A DNA stretch of 64,000 bases, from the NCBI RefSeq assembly GCF_003075035.1, contig NZ_QCZE01000003.1, forward strand, positions 62,001-126,000. Direction: 5' to 3'. The position numbers were made by a program, and so were the translations under genes. The stretch is from Zobellella maritima. GTDB lineage: Bacteria > Pseudomonadota > Gammaproteobacteria > Enterobacterales > Aeromonadaceae. Below, piece after piece: positions 9,084 to 17,681 of this stretch (position 1 is its first letter; the number at the start of each line of letters is the position of its first letter). The notes beneath the pieces are model-generated. The model saw only the letters and a program-made list of their open reading frames with translations, was not told the DNA's origin and searched no databases.

Positions 9084-10703
9084 TCAAGACCATTCTTTCA
9101 GCTGGGCCAGTAAGCTGCGGGTTGAGGCATCCAGCCCGGTCCCGTCCTGCTCGCCGGTAATGCAGGGCAACAGCATGCCGGCCTGTTTCTTGCCCAGCTC
9201 GACCCCCCACTGGTCGAAGCTGAAGATATTCCAGATTGCCCCCTGCACAAACACCTTGTGCTCATAGAGAGCGAGCAACGCCCCCAGGGTATGGGGCGTG
9301 ACCTTGGGCAACAGCAGGGTATTGCTGGGGATATTCCCCTTATGCACCTTGAAGGGGATAAGCGCCTCCCGCTCTCCCTGTGCACGCAGTTCCTGCTCCG
9401 ACTGACCGAAGGCCAGTGCCCGGCTCTGGGCCAGGCAATTGGCCATCAGCTTGGCATGCTGATCCCCCAAGGGGTAGTGGCTTTGCGCCGGCAGGATAAA
9501 ATCGCAGGGGATGAGTTGCGTGCCCTGATGGATCAGCTGATAGAAAGAGTGCTGACCGTTGGTACCCGACTCGCCCCAGACAATGCCGGCTGTGTCATAG
9601 TGCACCGGTCGGCCGTTACGGTCCACGGACTTGCCGTTGGACTCCATCACCGCCTGCTGCAGATAGGCCGGCAGCCGGTGCAGGCCCTGGTCGTAGGGCA
9701 ACACCGCCTCGGAGGCAGCTCCCAGGAAGTTGCGGTACCAGATGCTGAGCAAGGCCAGCAGCACCGGCATGTTGGCTTCGAAAGGTGCGTTCCTGAAATG
9801 CTGATCCATCTCCCAGGCCCCGGACAGCAGCTGTTCGAATCGCTCGAAGCCGATACTCAGGGCGATCGGCAGGCCGATCGCCGACCACAGCGAGAAGCGA
9901 CCGCCGACCCAATCCCAGAAAGCGAACATATTGTCGGTGTCGATGCCGAACTCGGCCACCCTGGCGCTATTGGTGGACAGGGCCACGAAGTGTCTGGCGA
10001 TGGCGTCATCTCGCCCCGCCGCCAACAGCAGCCACTCCCGAGCGGCGAAGGCGTTGGTCATGGTTTCCTGGGAGGTGAAGGTTTTCGAGGCCACGATAAA
10101 CAGGGTGGTGGCCGGGTTCAGCGCCGCCAGGGTCTGAGCCAGGTGGGCACCATCCACATTGGAGACAAAATGTACCTTTACACTGCCCTGATAGGGCTTG
10201 AGCGCCTCGGTCACCATATAGGAACCGAGATCCGAGCCACCGATACCGATATTGACTACGTCGGTGATGGCCTCCCCCCCGAAACCGGTCCAGTGGCCGT
10301 TACGCACCGCTTCACAGAAACGCTTCATCTGGCTCAGCACTGTCTTGACCCGGGGCATGACATCCGTGCCATCGGCCAGGGTCATGGGCTCATCGCCCCG
10401 ATAACGAAGTGCCATGTGAAATACAGCACGCTGTTCGGTGCGGTTGATGGCTTCGCCCTTGAAAAGGGATTCGATATTGCCCCTGAGATCGGTCTGCTCC
10501 GCCAGCATCAGCAGGGCTTCCAGCACCCTGTCATCGATAAGATTTTTGGAAAAATCCAGTTTCAGGCTCTGTCCCAGTTCCAGGCTGTAACGCCGGGCCC
10601 GGCTGCCGTCTTCCGCGAACAATCGAGTCAGGTCGAGCGGCTGTGCGGCCAGCTCAAGCAACTGTTGCCAGGCCTGGGTCTGCTCCGGATTAATTCTGTT
10701 CAT
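9084..10703 (-). CDS. pgi: Glucose-6-phosphate isomerase
   Basis: A 539-residue enzyme that interconverts glucose 6-phosphate and fructose 6-phosphate, close to the usual 549. Family motifs include FSKNLIDD, the SIS-domain core [24 protein letters not shown] and the C-terminal [10 protein letters not shown]. The start was placed at [12 protein letters not shown] because homologues begin there; a longer in-frame reading to 10874 adds 57 residues without similarity to the family. No terminator is evident between its stop and that of eda. Confidence 0.95.
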   Translation of the reverse strand: MNRINPEQTQAWQQLLELAAQPLDLTRLFAEDGSRARRYSLELGQSLKLDFSKNLIDDRVLEALLMLAEQTDLRGNIESLFKGEAINRTEQRAVFHMALRYRGDEPMTLADGTDVMPRVKTVLSQMKRFCEAVRNGHWTGFGGEAITDVVNIGIGGSDLGSYMVTEALKPYQGSVKVHFVSNVDGAHLAQTLAALNPATTLFIVASKTFTSQETMTNAFAAREWLLLAAGRDDAIARHFVALSTNSARVAEFGIDTDNMFAFWDWVGGRFSLWSAIGLPIALSIGFERFEQLLSGAWEMDQHFRNAPFEANMPVLLALLSIWYRNFLGAASEAVLPYDQGLHRLPAYLQQAVMESNGKSVDRNGRPVHYDTAGIVWGESGTNGQHSFYQLIHQGTQLIPCDFILPAQSHYPLGDQHAKLMANCLAQSRALAFGQSEQELRAQGEREALIPFKVHKGNIPSNTLLLPKVTPHTLGALLALYEHKVFVQGAIWNIFSFDQWGVELGKKQAGMLLPCITGEQDGTGLDASTRSLLAQLKEWS

Positions 10704-10917
10704 TGTGTGCCCGATGTAGCATGAATCGCCTGCCGACGAAGATGAAAAATCAAATGGTGCTCCCGAATAATGACCCCAGACTGAAAGCTCGGCAAATAGA
10801 GGGATCAATATTGGCGACAGCCATCGCTGCCGAATCGCGGCAGCCACAATAAGAAGCAATGCCCCAGATTGCAATTCCCTTGTATGAAATTATCAGGTCT
10901 GCATGTAAAAACAAAAA

Positions 10918-10933
10918 GGGAGCCAAGGCTCCC
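10918..10933 (-). terminator. Rho-independent terminator of mdh
   Basis: GGGAGCC-AA-GGCTCCC is a perfect 7-bp stem with a two-base loop. On the minus strand it is followed by TTTTTGTTTTT, and it lies 24 bp past the mdh stop codon. Confidence 0.85.
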
Positions 10934-10956
10934 TTTTAACCGGTAAACTCTGTAAC

Positions 10957-11895
10957 TTACTGGTTTACAAATTCCACACCCTTGGCGATATCGCCTTTCA
11001 GGGTTTCCAGCATACCGTCCATGGCGGCCTGTTCATAGGCGCTGACGGCGCCGTAGGGCAGGACTTTCTCTACGCCGTTTTTACCCAGCAACACGGGCTG
11101 GGCGAAGAACTGGGCATGCTCGCTGCCGCCGTCTACATAGGTGCATTCCACCACATTGGCTTCACCCTGCATGGCCTTGACCAGCGACAGCGCAAAACGG
11201 CAAGCCGCCTGACCCATGGACAGGGTAGCGGAGCCGCCGCCGGCCTTGGCCTCGACCACTTCGGTACCGGCATTCTGGATACGGTAGGTCAGCTTCTCGA
11301 TTTCCTCATCAGAGAAAGAAACGCCTTCGACCTGGGACAGCAGTGGCAGTATGGTCACACCGCTGTGGCCGCCGATCACGGGAACCTTCACCTGGGTCAC
11401 GTCCAGGCCCTTGGCTTCGGCGACAAAGGTCTCGGCACGGATCACGTCCAGGGTGGTGATGCCGAACAGCTTGTTCTTGTCGTACACGCCGGCTTTCTTC
11501 AGCACTTCGGCCGCGATCGGCACTGTGGTGTTCACCGGATTGGTGATGATACCGATACAGGCCTTGGGTGCAGCAGCGGCGCATTTTTCAATCAGGTTCT
11601 TGACGATACCGGCGTTCACGTTGAACAGGTCGGCACGATCCATGCCCGGCTTGCGCGCCACACCGGCGGAAATCAGTACCAGATCGGCACCGACCAGGGC
11701 GGGAGTGGGATCCTCACCGCTGAAGCCGACAATGCTGACCGGGGTAGGGATATGGCTCAGATCCGCGGCAACACCGGGAGTCACGGGAGCGATATCATAC
11801 AGGCTTAATTCAGAACCGGCGGGCAGATTGTTTTTTAACAGCAGGGCCAGAGCCTGACCGATACCACCGGCAGCTCCGAGTACGGCAACTTTCAT
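10957..11895 (-). CDS. mdh: Malate dehydrogenase (NAD)
   Basis: A 312-residue TCA cycle enzyme oxidising malate to oxaloacetate with NAD. The Rossmann opening [20 protein letters not shown], substrate arginines in [13 protein letters not shown], the [10 protein letters not shown] block and the catalytic histidine in [12 protein letters not shown] are all present. Length equals that of E. coli Mdh. In many relatives mdh lies directly divergent from argR; here about 3 kb of arginine transporter genes lie between them. It has its own 124-bp upstream region and a strong downstream terminator, so it is probably monocistronic. Confidence 0.97.
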   Translation of the reverse strand: MKVAVLGAAGGIGQALALLLKNNLPAGSELSLYDIAPVTPGVAADLSHIPTPVSIVGFSGEDPTPALVGADLVLISAGVARKPGMDRADLFNVNAGIVKNLIEKCAAAAPKACIGIITNPVNTTVPIAAEVLKKAGVYDKNKLFGITTLDVIRAETFVAEAKGLDVTQVKVPVIGGHSGVTILPLLSQVEGVSFSDEEIEKLTYRIQNAGTEVVEAKAGGGSATLSMGQAACRFALSLVKAMQGEANVVECTYVDGGSEHAQFFAQPVLLGKNGVEKVLPYGAVSAYEQAAMDGMLETLKGDIAKGVEFVNQ

Positions 11896-12019
11896 AGCTG
11901 AACTCCGTTTATTATTGAATAGTTATACGTTTCCTAGGCTGTAGCAACATAACCAAAGCGCCCGGGAAAGACAATGCCTTAACCGCTCCGAAGTCGGTTT
12001 ATGTGACGCCGGAACCGGT

Positions 12020-12697
12020 TCACCCCTGAGTCTGGAATACCAGGGCCCTGCGCTCCAGCAGTCGAAACAACAGAGTAAGAGTCCCATTGAGAACCAAATA
12101 GATCAGACCCGCCAGGGCAAACACCACCAGGGTGTCGTAGGTCTGGGCATTCAGCCGCTGGGCCAGACCCATGATGTCCATGATGGTGATGGTACTGGCC
12201 AGGGAACTGCCCTTGAGTACCAGGATTACCTCGTTGGAATAGGCAGGTATCACCCGCCGTCCCGCATGGCGCAGCTTGATGCTCAGGGTCTGCCAGGCAT
12301 TCATGCCGAGTGCCCGGCAGGCCAGTATTTCCCCTTTGGGTACCGCATCCAGGGCCCCCTTGAACAGTCGGCAGGTATAGGCACCGGCATTCAGTCCCAG
12401 GGCCAGCACGATGCAAAACCCCGGTTCCCGCAGGTATTGCCAGGCCCAGCTGGCTTTCAGCCAGTCAAACTGGGCCGGACCGTAATAAATCAGGAAAATC
12501 TGCACCAGCAAGGGAGTGCCGGTGAACAGTAACAGATAGCCTTCGGCCAGCTGGGCCAGTAACGGGACTTTCTGTTCCAGTATCCAGGTCAGCAACAGGG
12601 CGATAAGCAGCCCCAGTAGCAGACCGGAAAAGGTAATCCACAGGGTGACCCTGACCCCCATCAGCAGGGTGGGAAGGTATTCTAGCCAGTCAGTCAT
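12020..12697 (-). CDS. artM: Arginine-type ABC transporter permease ArtM
   Basis: A 225-residue inner-membrane permease of the polar amino acid HisM/ArtM family with about five hydrophobic segments. The permease EAA-type loop is visible as EILACRALGMNAWQTLSIK (about residues 122-140). It overlaps the end of artQ by 8 bp, so the two are translationally coupled, and it is the last gene of artP-artI-artQ-artM. ArtQ and ArtM together form the membrane channel. Specificity for arginine is inferred from similarity and from the neighbouring argR; lysine, ornithine or histidine remain possible. Confidence 0.9.
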   Translation of the reverse strand: MTDWLEYLPTLLMGVRVTLWITFSGLLLGLLIALLLTWILEQKVPLLAQLAEGYLLLFTGTPLLVQIFLIYYGPAQFDWLKASWAWQYLREPGFCIVLALGLNAGAYTCRLFKGALDAVPKGEILACRALGMNAWQTLSIKLRHAGRRVIPAYSNEVILVLKGSSLASTITIMDIMGLAQRLNAQTYDTLVVFALAGLIYLVLNGTLTLLFRLLERRALVFQTQG

Positions 12698-13337
12698 AAC
12701 GCGTTACCCTCGCCTGCAGACGGCGTATTCCATGTTGGCTGATGATGGTAATGGCCAGATAGATCAGCGCCGCCGTGCCGTACCAGGTAAAGGGTTGGTA
12801 GCTGCTGGCAGAAATCATCTTGGCCTGATGCATCAGGTCGTGTACCCCGATCAACGACACCAGCGCCGTATCCTTGAGCAGGATCAGCCACTGGTTGCCC
12901 AGCCCCGGCAGCGCATGACGCCAGGTTTGCGGCAACACAATGCGGCAGAAACTGTACAGGGGCGGCAGACCCAGGGCCTGCGCTGCCTGTCGCTGCCCCC
13001 TCGGCACCGCGTTCAGGGCGCCACGCAGGGTCTGGGCGGCATAGGCGGCAAACAGCAGGGAGAGGGCCGTTACCCCGCACCAGAAGGGACTGAACTCCAG
13101 ATACTCACCGGTCAGCAAAAACAGCAGCTGGGTAGAACCAAAATAGATAAAGAACACCACCAGAATTTCCGGCAGGCCACGCAGGCAGGTGGTGATGGCC
13201 ACCGCCGGCCAGCGCAGCCAGACGCGGCGGCTCATTTCCGCGGCACTGAACAGCACCGCCAGCACCAGGCCGAGCACCAGTGACACCAATGCCAGCCCCA
13301 GGGTCATCAGGGCGGCATTCAACAGATGGTTCAGCAT
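12690..13337 (-). CDS. artQ: Arginine-type ABC transporter permease ArtQ
   Basis: A 215-residue inner-membrane permease, heterodimer partner of ArtM. Hydrophobic helices begin at residue 7, and CLRGLPEILVVFFIYFG is the conserved region after the first helices of the His/Glu/Gln/Arg permease family. The EAA-type loop GQRQAAQALGLPP is near residue 132. The start is 1 bp after the binding-protein stop, and the 3' end overlaps artM by 8 bp. Confidence 0.9.
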   Translation of the reverse strand: MLNHLLNAALMTLGLALVSLVLGLVLAVLFSAAEMSRRVWLRWPAVAITTCLRGLPEILVVFFIYFGSTQLLFLLTGEYLEFSPFWCGVTALSLLFAAYAAQTLRGALNAVPRGQRQAAQALGLPPLYSFCRIVLPQTWRHALPGLGNQWLILLKDTALVSLIGVHDLMHQAKMISASSYQPFTWYGTAALIYLAITIISQHGIRRLQARVTRYD

Positions 13338-13338
13338 C

Positions 13339-14076
13339 TCAGTGCGGGAAGTACTTTTGGTAGAGGCTATCGTAGCGGCCGTCGGCCTTGATCTCGGCCA
13401 GCGCCTTGTTCAGCTGCTCCAGTAATGCCTGGTTGCCTTTGGTCACTGCAATTCCAAAGCCGGTGCCGAAATAATCGGCATCGGTAATGGGGTCGCCCAC
13501 CACCGTATAACCGGATTGCTTGGCCAACCACTCACCGACCACGGCGGTATCGGCAAACACCCCGTCGAGGCGGCCATTGGTCATATCCAGCAGGGCATCC
13601 TGTACACTTTGATAGGGCCGGGATTGCAGGCCCTCTGCCTCCAGCTTGTCCTGAATGTATTTTTGGTGGGAGGTGCCGTTTTGTACCCCCACGGTTTGCT
13701 TTAGCAGAGAATCCAGGCTTTCGTACTTGCCGGCCGGGGCGACGAACACCGCCGAATTTTCATAGTAGATATCGCTGAAATCCACCTGCTCTGCCCGTTC
13801 GGGGGTCACATCCATGGCGGCGATGGCAGCATGATAGCGACGGAACTTGAGGCTGGGGATCAGGCTGTCGAAGGCCTGATTGTGGAAGCTGCACTCGAGC
13901 TCGGCCTGGGCACACAGGGTCTTGGCCAGCTCGATATCGAAGCCCTGCATTTCGTTGTTATCGTCAACGTATTCAAAGGGGGGATAGGCGGCATTGGTGA
14001 CAAACTTCACTTCTTCCGCCTGAACGGCCGACGCAGACACCGCCAGCAATGCCAGAGACAACAGGGTTTTCTTCAT
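13339..14076 (-). CDS. artI: Periplasmic arginine/polar amino acid binding protein
   Basis: A 245-residue solute-binding protein (SBP_bac_3 family) that delivers an amino acid to ArtQM. The start at 14076 gives a clear signal peptide, MKKTLLSLALLAVSASAVQA, with cleavage after AQA-type residues; an upstream in-frame TTG/ATG would place eight residues before it. Family motifs are NAAYPPFEYVD, GFDIELAKTLC and DSLIPSLK. It lies 20 bp after artP and directly before artQ. It corresponds to ArtI/ArtJ; I cannot distinguish the two. Confidence 0.9.
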   Translation of the reverse strand: MKKTLLSLALLAVSASAVQAEEVKFVTNAAYPPFEYVDDNNEMQGFDIELAKTLCAQAELECSFHNQAFDSLIPSLKFRRYHAAIAAMDVTPERAEQVDFSDIYYENSAVFVAPAGKYESLDSLLKQTVGVQNGTSHQKYIQDKLEAEGLQSRPYQSVQDALLDMTNGRLDGVFADTAVVGEWLAKQSGYTVVGDPITDADYFGTGFGIAVTKGNQALLEQLNKALAEIKADGRYDSLYQKYFPH

Positions 14077-14096
14077 GGTCACATCCTTAACGCCAA

Positions 14097-14834
14097 TCAA
14101 TGAGTAAGAAATTCGGCCAGGCGCCGGGTCTGGGGCTGACTGAGCCGGTCGGCATCACCGTACTCCACCAGCTTGCCCTGCTCCAAATAGGCCACCTTGG
14201 TCGCCACCCGGCGGGCAAAGCCGACCTCGTGGGTCACCACCACCTGGGTGATACCGGTTTTTCCCAGTTGCAGAATGATCTCCGCCACCTCTTTGGTGAT
14301 TTCTGGATCCAGTGCCGCCGTCGGTTCGTCGAACAGCAACACGGAGGGATTCATCATCAGCGCCCGGGCGATGGCCACCCGTTGCTGCTGACCACCGGAC
14401 AGGGCGCCGGGCCAGGCCTGGCGTTTATCCGCCAGCTTGAGCTGTGCCAGCAACTCGCCGGCCCTGTCTCTGGCCTTGGCCTTGTCCATGCCCAATACCT
14501 TGAGCGGCGCCTCCAGCAGGTTCTGCTCCACCGTCAGGTGCGGCCACAAGTGATATTGCTGAAACACCATGCCGACCTTGCACCTGAGCTGTTGGGCCTG
14601 CTTGTGCAAGGTTCTGGGATTGGGGGCAGGAAAACTGAAGTGCTGGCCGGCAATGGTCAGCTCACCGGCATCGGGAATATCCAGCAGGTTGAGCAGCCGC
14701 AGCAGCGAACTCTTGCCGGCACCACTGGGGCCGAGCAGCACCAAAGTCTCGCCGGCATCACACTGCAGGGACACCCGGCTGAGGATTTCCTGGCCCGACC
14801 AGGACTTACAAATATCGCTGAACTCTATGCCCAT
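14097..14834 (-). CDS. artP: Arginine-type ABC transporter ATP-binding protein ArtP
   Basis: A 245-residue cytoplasmic ATPase that energises ArtQM. Walker A is GPSGAGKSS (about residue 35), the signature LSGGQQQRVAIARAL, and Walker B LLFDEPTAALDPE. It is the first gene of the four-gene unit and faces argR across 133-169 bp that contain an ARG-box-like palindrome. Repression by ArgR when arginine is plentiful is therefore likely but inferred. Confidence 0.92.
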   Translation of the reverse strand: MGIEFSDICKSWSGQEILSRVSLQCDAGETLVLLGPSGAGKSSLLRLLNLLDIPDAGELTIAGQHFSFPAPNPRTLHKQAQQLRCKVGMVFQQYHLWPHLTVEQNLLEAPLKVLGMDKAKARDRAGELLAQLKLADKRQAWPGALSGGQQQRVAIARALMMNPSVLLFDEPTAALDPEITKEVAEIILQLGKTGITQVVVTHEVGFARRVATKVAYLEQGKLVEYGDADRLSQPQTRRLAEFLTH

Positions 14835-14907
14835 GTGCTATTTTCACATTCTCTGTTAGAGATTTCAGCTGATTCTATTTTACATTCAGCTGATTGCAAG
14901 CTAATTC

Positions 14908-14921
14908 TGCATCTTTATGCA
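14908..14921. promoter_or_regulatory. ARG-box-like palindrome between artP and argR
   Basis: TGCATCTTTATGCA is a perfect 5+5 inverted repeat with a 4-base spacer, the geometry of ArgR half-boxes (TGAAT-N4-ATTCA). A much weaker partner (CTATT-N4-ATTCA) lies at 14875-14888, but its 33-bp centre distance is not the normal 21 bp. Position between the art operon and argR supports control of both. Confidence 0.5.
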
Positions 14922-15003
14922 ATACAAATGACTAATCCTTGATAATACTGCCTTATGGATAGACAATATGCCTTATTCCACCACTCTCAGCCGGCTCCAA
15001 AAA

Positions 15004-15468
15004 ATGAACGAGAAGCAAGAACAACTCATTAAGGCCTTCAAAGCACTGCTCAAGGAAGAAAGGTTCGGCTCCCAGGCTGAAATTGTCAATGCCCTTCAGG
15101 AGCAGGGATTTGACAATATCAATCAGTCCAAGGTATCACGCATGCTGAGCAAGTTCGGTGCCGTGCGTACCCGTAACGCCAAGATGGAAATGGTCTATTG
15201 CCTGCCCGTCGAGCTGGGTGTTCCCACCAGCAGCAGCCAGTTGAAGAACCTGGTACTGGATGTCGGCCACAACAATGCCCTGATCGTGATCCACACCAGT
15301 CCTGGTGCCGCCCAGCTGATAGCCCGCATGCTCGACTCGCTCGGCAAGGCCGAAGGCATATTGGGCACTATTGCCGGGGACGATACCATTTTTATCACCC
15401 CCACCCATAACACCCCGATAGAAGAACTTTATCAGAGCGTGCTGGACTTGTTTGAGCAATACGTCTGA
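15004..15468 (+). CDS. argR: Arginine repressor ArgR
   Basis: A 154-residue hexameric regulator that binds ARG boxes with L-arginine as co-repressor. The N-terminal winged helix has [20 protein letters not shown]-type residues and the linker [16 protein letters not shown]; the C-terminal arginine-binding domain has [16 protein letters not shown] and [11 protein letters not shown] chose MNEKQEQ because it aligns with the E. coli start. An ATG at 14968 would add 12 residues; neither start has a convincing ribosome site. It is divergent from artP and probably regulates the transporter as well as itself. Confidence 0.93.
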   Translation: MNEKQEQLIKAFKALLKEERFGSQAEIVNALQEQGFDNINQSKVSRMLSKFGAVRTRNAKMEMVYCLPVELGVPTSSSQLKNLVLDVGHNNALIVIHTSPGAAQLIARMLDSLGKAEGILGTIAGDDTIFITPTHNTPIEELYQSVLDLFEQYV

Positions 15469-15477
15469 ACCGAGACT

Positions 15478-15519
15478 AGGGACTTGGGAGTGGAGTACAG
15501 TCCCCGCTCTCAAGTCCCT
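15478..15519. terminator. Stem-loop between argR and the DyP peroxidase gene
   Basis: AGGGACTTGGGAG pairs with CTCTCAAGTCCCT with one mismatch, leaving a 16-base loop. It lies between the convergent stops of argR and the peroxidase gene. The T-tract is missing, so it may act as a transcript-stabilising hairpin rather than an efficient terminator. Confidence 0.45.
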
Positions 15520-15539
15520 GATCTCCAGTTCTCCAGTCC

Positions 15540-16466
15540 CTAACTCCCGCCTAACAGGTCGCCCTGGCGAGCCAGCCACTCCAAGGACGGCGCGAAAAAC
15601 GCACTGCCTGTTTCCGCCTGGGTAAAGAGGGTGAGGTGATCGAAGTTCCCCGCCCCGTCCCCCTGAAACATGCTTTCCAACATACGGGTGAAATGCAGCG
15701 GGGTATAACAGCAGGAAATAAACACCAGACCCTGCTCGGTGGCATTACCCCAGGGCATGCTCTGCCGCAATATTTCCATGCTTTTTCCCAGCTCGTCTTT
15801 CAGGCTGGTGCGCTTGGTATGGGCGGTCAGCGGCTTGCGCGCCGACTCATACTCGATATTCTCCAACTTGGTACGGCCATAGACGTCTTCCTGCTGCCTG
15901 ACCGGCAGCTTCCGCCACTTGGCCATGCGATGGCGATAATGCTGCACATGAAGATAGCTGCCACCGGCAAAGCGTCCCTCGGCTACCAGCGCCACTTCTG
16001 CCCTGTGCTCATCCTGAGGGTTCTCGGTACCATCGACAAAACCGGTGAAATCACGGCTGTCCAGGTAACGGAATCCTTGCCGTTCATAGGTCAGCTCCGC
16101 CAGCCCGGCAAGCAACGACATCACCTGCTGGCTGGCGATATAGGCCACATCCAGCCGATCTGCCCTGAACTGGAAGAAGAGATCATAAGGGGTTTCGGGC
16201 GCCTGTCGATCTCCCGCCTGCTGGGCCGGAAACGCGCTCAGCCCGGCGGGCCTGGCGTGGGGATAAATATCATCCCAAGCGTTGTTGCCGATAGCCACCA
16301 GGCCGGAAAAGCTGGCCTCCGGGTATTGTTCGGCGGTGTGCTGCCAGAAGACCGGCAGCTCTGCCAGGGCTTGCCGCACCTGCTCCCGCTTGCCGGGAAT
16401 CAGATTGAACATCAGATAAAAGGCATGAAGGTTGGGCTCGGCACAGATGCCTGCTTGTGGTGTCAT
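15540..16466 (-). CDS. DyP-type haem peroxidase (YfeX family)
   Basis: A 308-residue cytoplasmic dye-decolourising peroxidase homologous to E. coli YfeX. The DyP hallmark GFVDGTENP (about residue 141) supplies the catalytic aspartate; a distal arginine and proximal histidine are expected in the C-terminal half, where HLTLF and RKPLTAHTKR occur. No Tat or Sec signal is visible. The start follows GGAGAG. It lies 132 bp downstream of fbpC on the same strand with no terminator between, so it may be co-transcribed with the iron transporter. YfeX has been discussed both as a peroxidase and in haem iron handling; a role in iron metabolism here is inferred from context. Confidence 0.9.
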   Translation of the reverse strand: MTPQAGICAEPNLHAFYLMFNLIPGKREQVRQALAELPVFWQHTAEQYPEASFSGLVAIGNNAWDDIYPHARPAGLSAFPAQQAGDRQAPETPYDLFFQFRADRLDVAYIASQQVMSLLAGLAELTYERQGFRYLDSRDFTGFVDGTENPQDEHRAEVALVAEGRFAGGSYLHVQHYRHRMAKWRKLPVRQQEDVYGRTKLENIEYESARKPLTAHTKRTSLKDELGKSMEILRQSMPWGNATEQGLVFISCCYTPLHFTRMLESMFQGDGAGNFDHLTLFTQAETGSAFFAPSLEWLARQGDLLGGS

Positions 16467-16598
16467 TCGCCTGCTCTCCTATAGGGAAACAACCCAGTAT
16501 AACGTGAGCCATACGGCAACAGGCAAGTGCGAACAGGTGGCAGCAGTGACCAAGGAAGGAGGATTTGACGACTCCCTCCCCCGGGGGCCCATCTCTTA

Positions 16599-17681
16599 TC
16601 AACCCAACTTGCGCATCGGTTCCGTCTGATTACTGCTTGCCTCGGCGTCGGGGAAGAACGTCAGTGAATGGGGACTGATACTGACATTGACCTGACTGAC
16701 CGCCGGCAAGGGTTCATTGATACTGACCTCGAGGCGTACCCCCCGGCATTCGACCAGGCAGCGGGTATGGCTGCCGAGGAACTGCTGCTCCAGTACCCGG
16801 CCATTGCCCTGCTCCGCCAGCGCCAGCTGTATTTGCCTGGGCCTGAGCAACAGGTGCCCATGGGTACCGGCGGCCAGGCTCAACGCCGACACACTGCTGA
16901 CGCGGCCAAAGGGGGTGCTGACACTATGACTGTCCAGCACCTGCCCCGGCACATAATTGGCCAGCCCCAGAAAATCGGCTACAAAACGGCTCTCAGGATG
17001 CTGATACAGGGTCTGCGGCCGGCCCACCTGCTCGATATGGCCGGCCCGGAACAGCGCCAGCTTGTCGGAGAAGGCGAAGGCTTCTTCCTTGCTGTGGGTG
17101 ACAAACATGGCGCTAATCCCCTGACCCTTCAGCAATCCCCGGATCTCGCCGATCAGCCGCATCCTCACCTGGGTGTCGATATTGGAAAAAGGCTCGTCCA
17201 GCAGCATCAACCTGGGCTGGCAGATCAGTGCCCGGGCTATCGCCACCCGCTGCTGCTGACCGCCCGACAGCTGGTGCGGATAACGCTCGCCCAGCTCCGC
17301 CAGATTGACCAGCTCCAGGGCCTCGGCGACCCGGGCCCGGATCCTGGCCTTGTTCTTTTCCTTGTTCACCAGGCCGAAGGCGACATTGTCCGCCACCGTC
17401 AGATGCGGGAACAGTGCATAATCCTGGAATATCATGCCAATGTTGCGCAGCTCGGGCACCAGCGCCACACCAGAGCCATTCACCTGCCGGTCGTGGATGC
17501 TAATTTCCCCCCGGGATACCGGCAGCAGCCCCGCCACCGCCTTCAACAGCGTGGTTTTGCCGCAGCCGCTGGCCCCCAGCAGGCACATGATTTCATTCTC
17601 CGCCACCGACAGGGAGAGGTTATCCAAGATGGGCTTGCCGTTATAACTGCAACGAATACCCTTTATATCCAAGGCGGCCAT
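16599..17681 (-). CDS. fbpC: Ferric iron ABC transporter ATP-binding protein
   Basis: A 360-residue ATPase of the FbpC/FutC type. Walker A is GASGCGKTT (about residue 36), signature LSGGQQQRVAIARAL, Walker B LMLLDEPFSNID, followed by the H-loop VTHSKEEAF. A C-terminal TOBE-like regulatory region follows residue 240. It overlaps the fbpB stop in a TGATG junction, so translation is coupled. It powers Fe3+ uptake through FbpB. Confidence 0.92.
   Translation of the reverse strand: MAALDIKGIRCSYNGKPILDNLSLSVAENEIMCLLGASGCGKTTLLKAVAGLLPVSRGEISIHDRQVNGSGVALVPELRNIGMIFQDYALFPHLTVADNVAFGLVNKEKNKARIRARVAEALELVNLAELGERYPHQLSGGQQQRVAIARALICQPRLMLLDEPFSNIDTQVRMRLIGEIRGLLKGQGISAMFVTHSKEEAFAFSDKLALFRAGHIEQVGRPQTLYQHPESRFVADFLGLANYVPGQVLDSHSVSTPFGRVSSVSALSLAAGTHGHLLLRPRQIQLALAEQGNGRVLEQQFLGSHTRCLVECRGVRLEVSINEPLPAVSQVNVSISPHSLTFFPDAEASSNQTEPMRKLG

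Noticed and set aside
8232-9113. 293-codon plus-strand ORF overlapping eda in another frame
   Set aside because: Arg/Gly-rich translation; eda in the other frame has its ribosome site and catalytic lysine.
14875-14888. Second ARG box beside argR
   Set aside because: Only the right half fits, and its distance from the good box is 33 bp rather than about 21.
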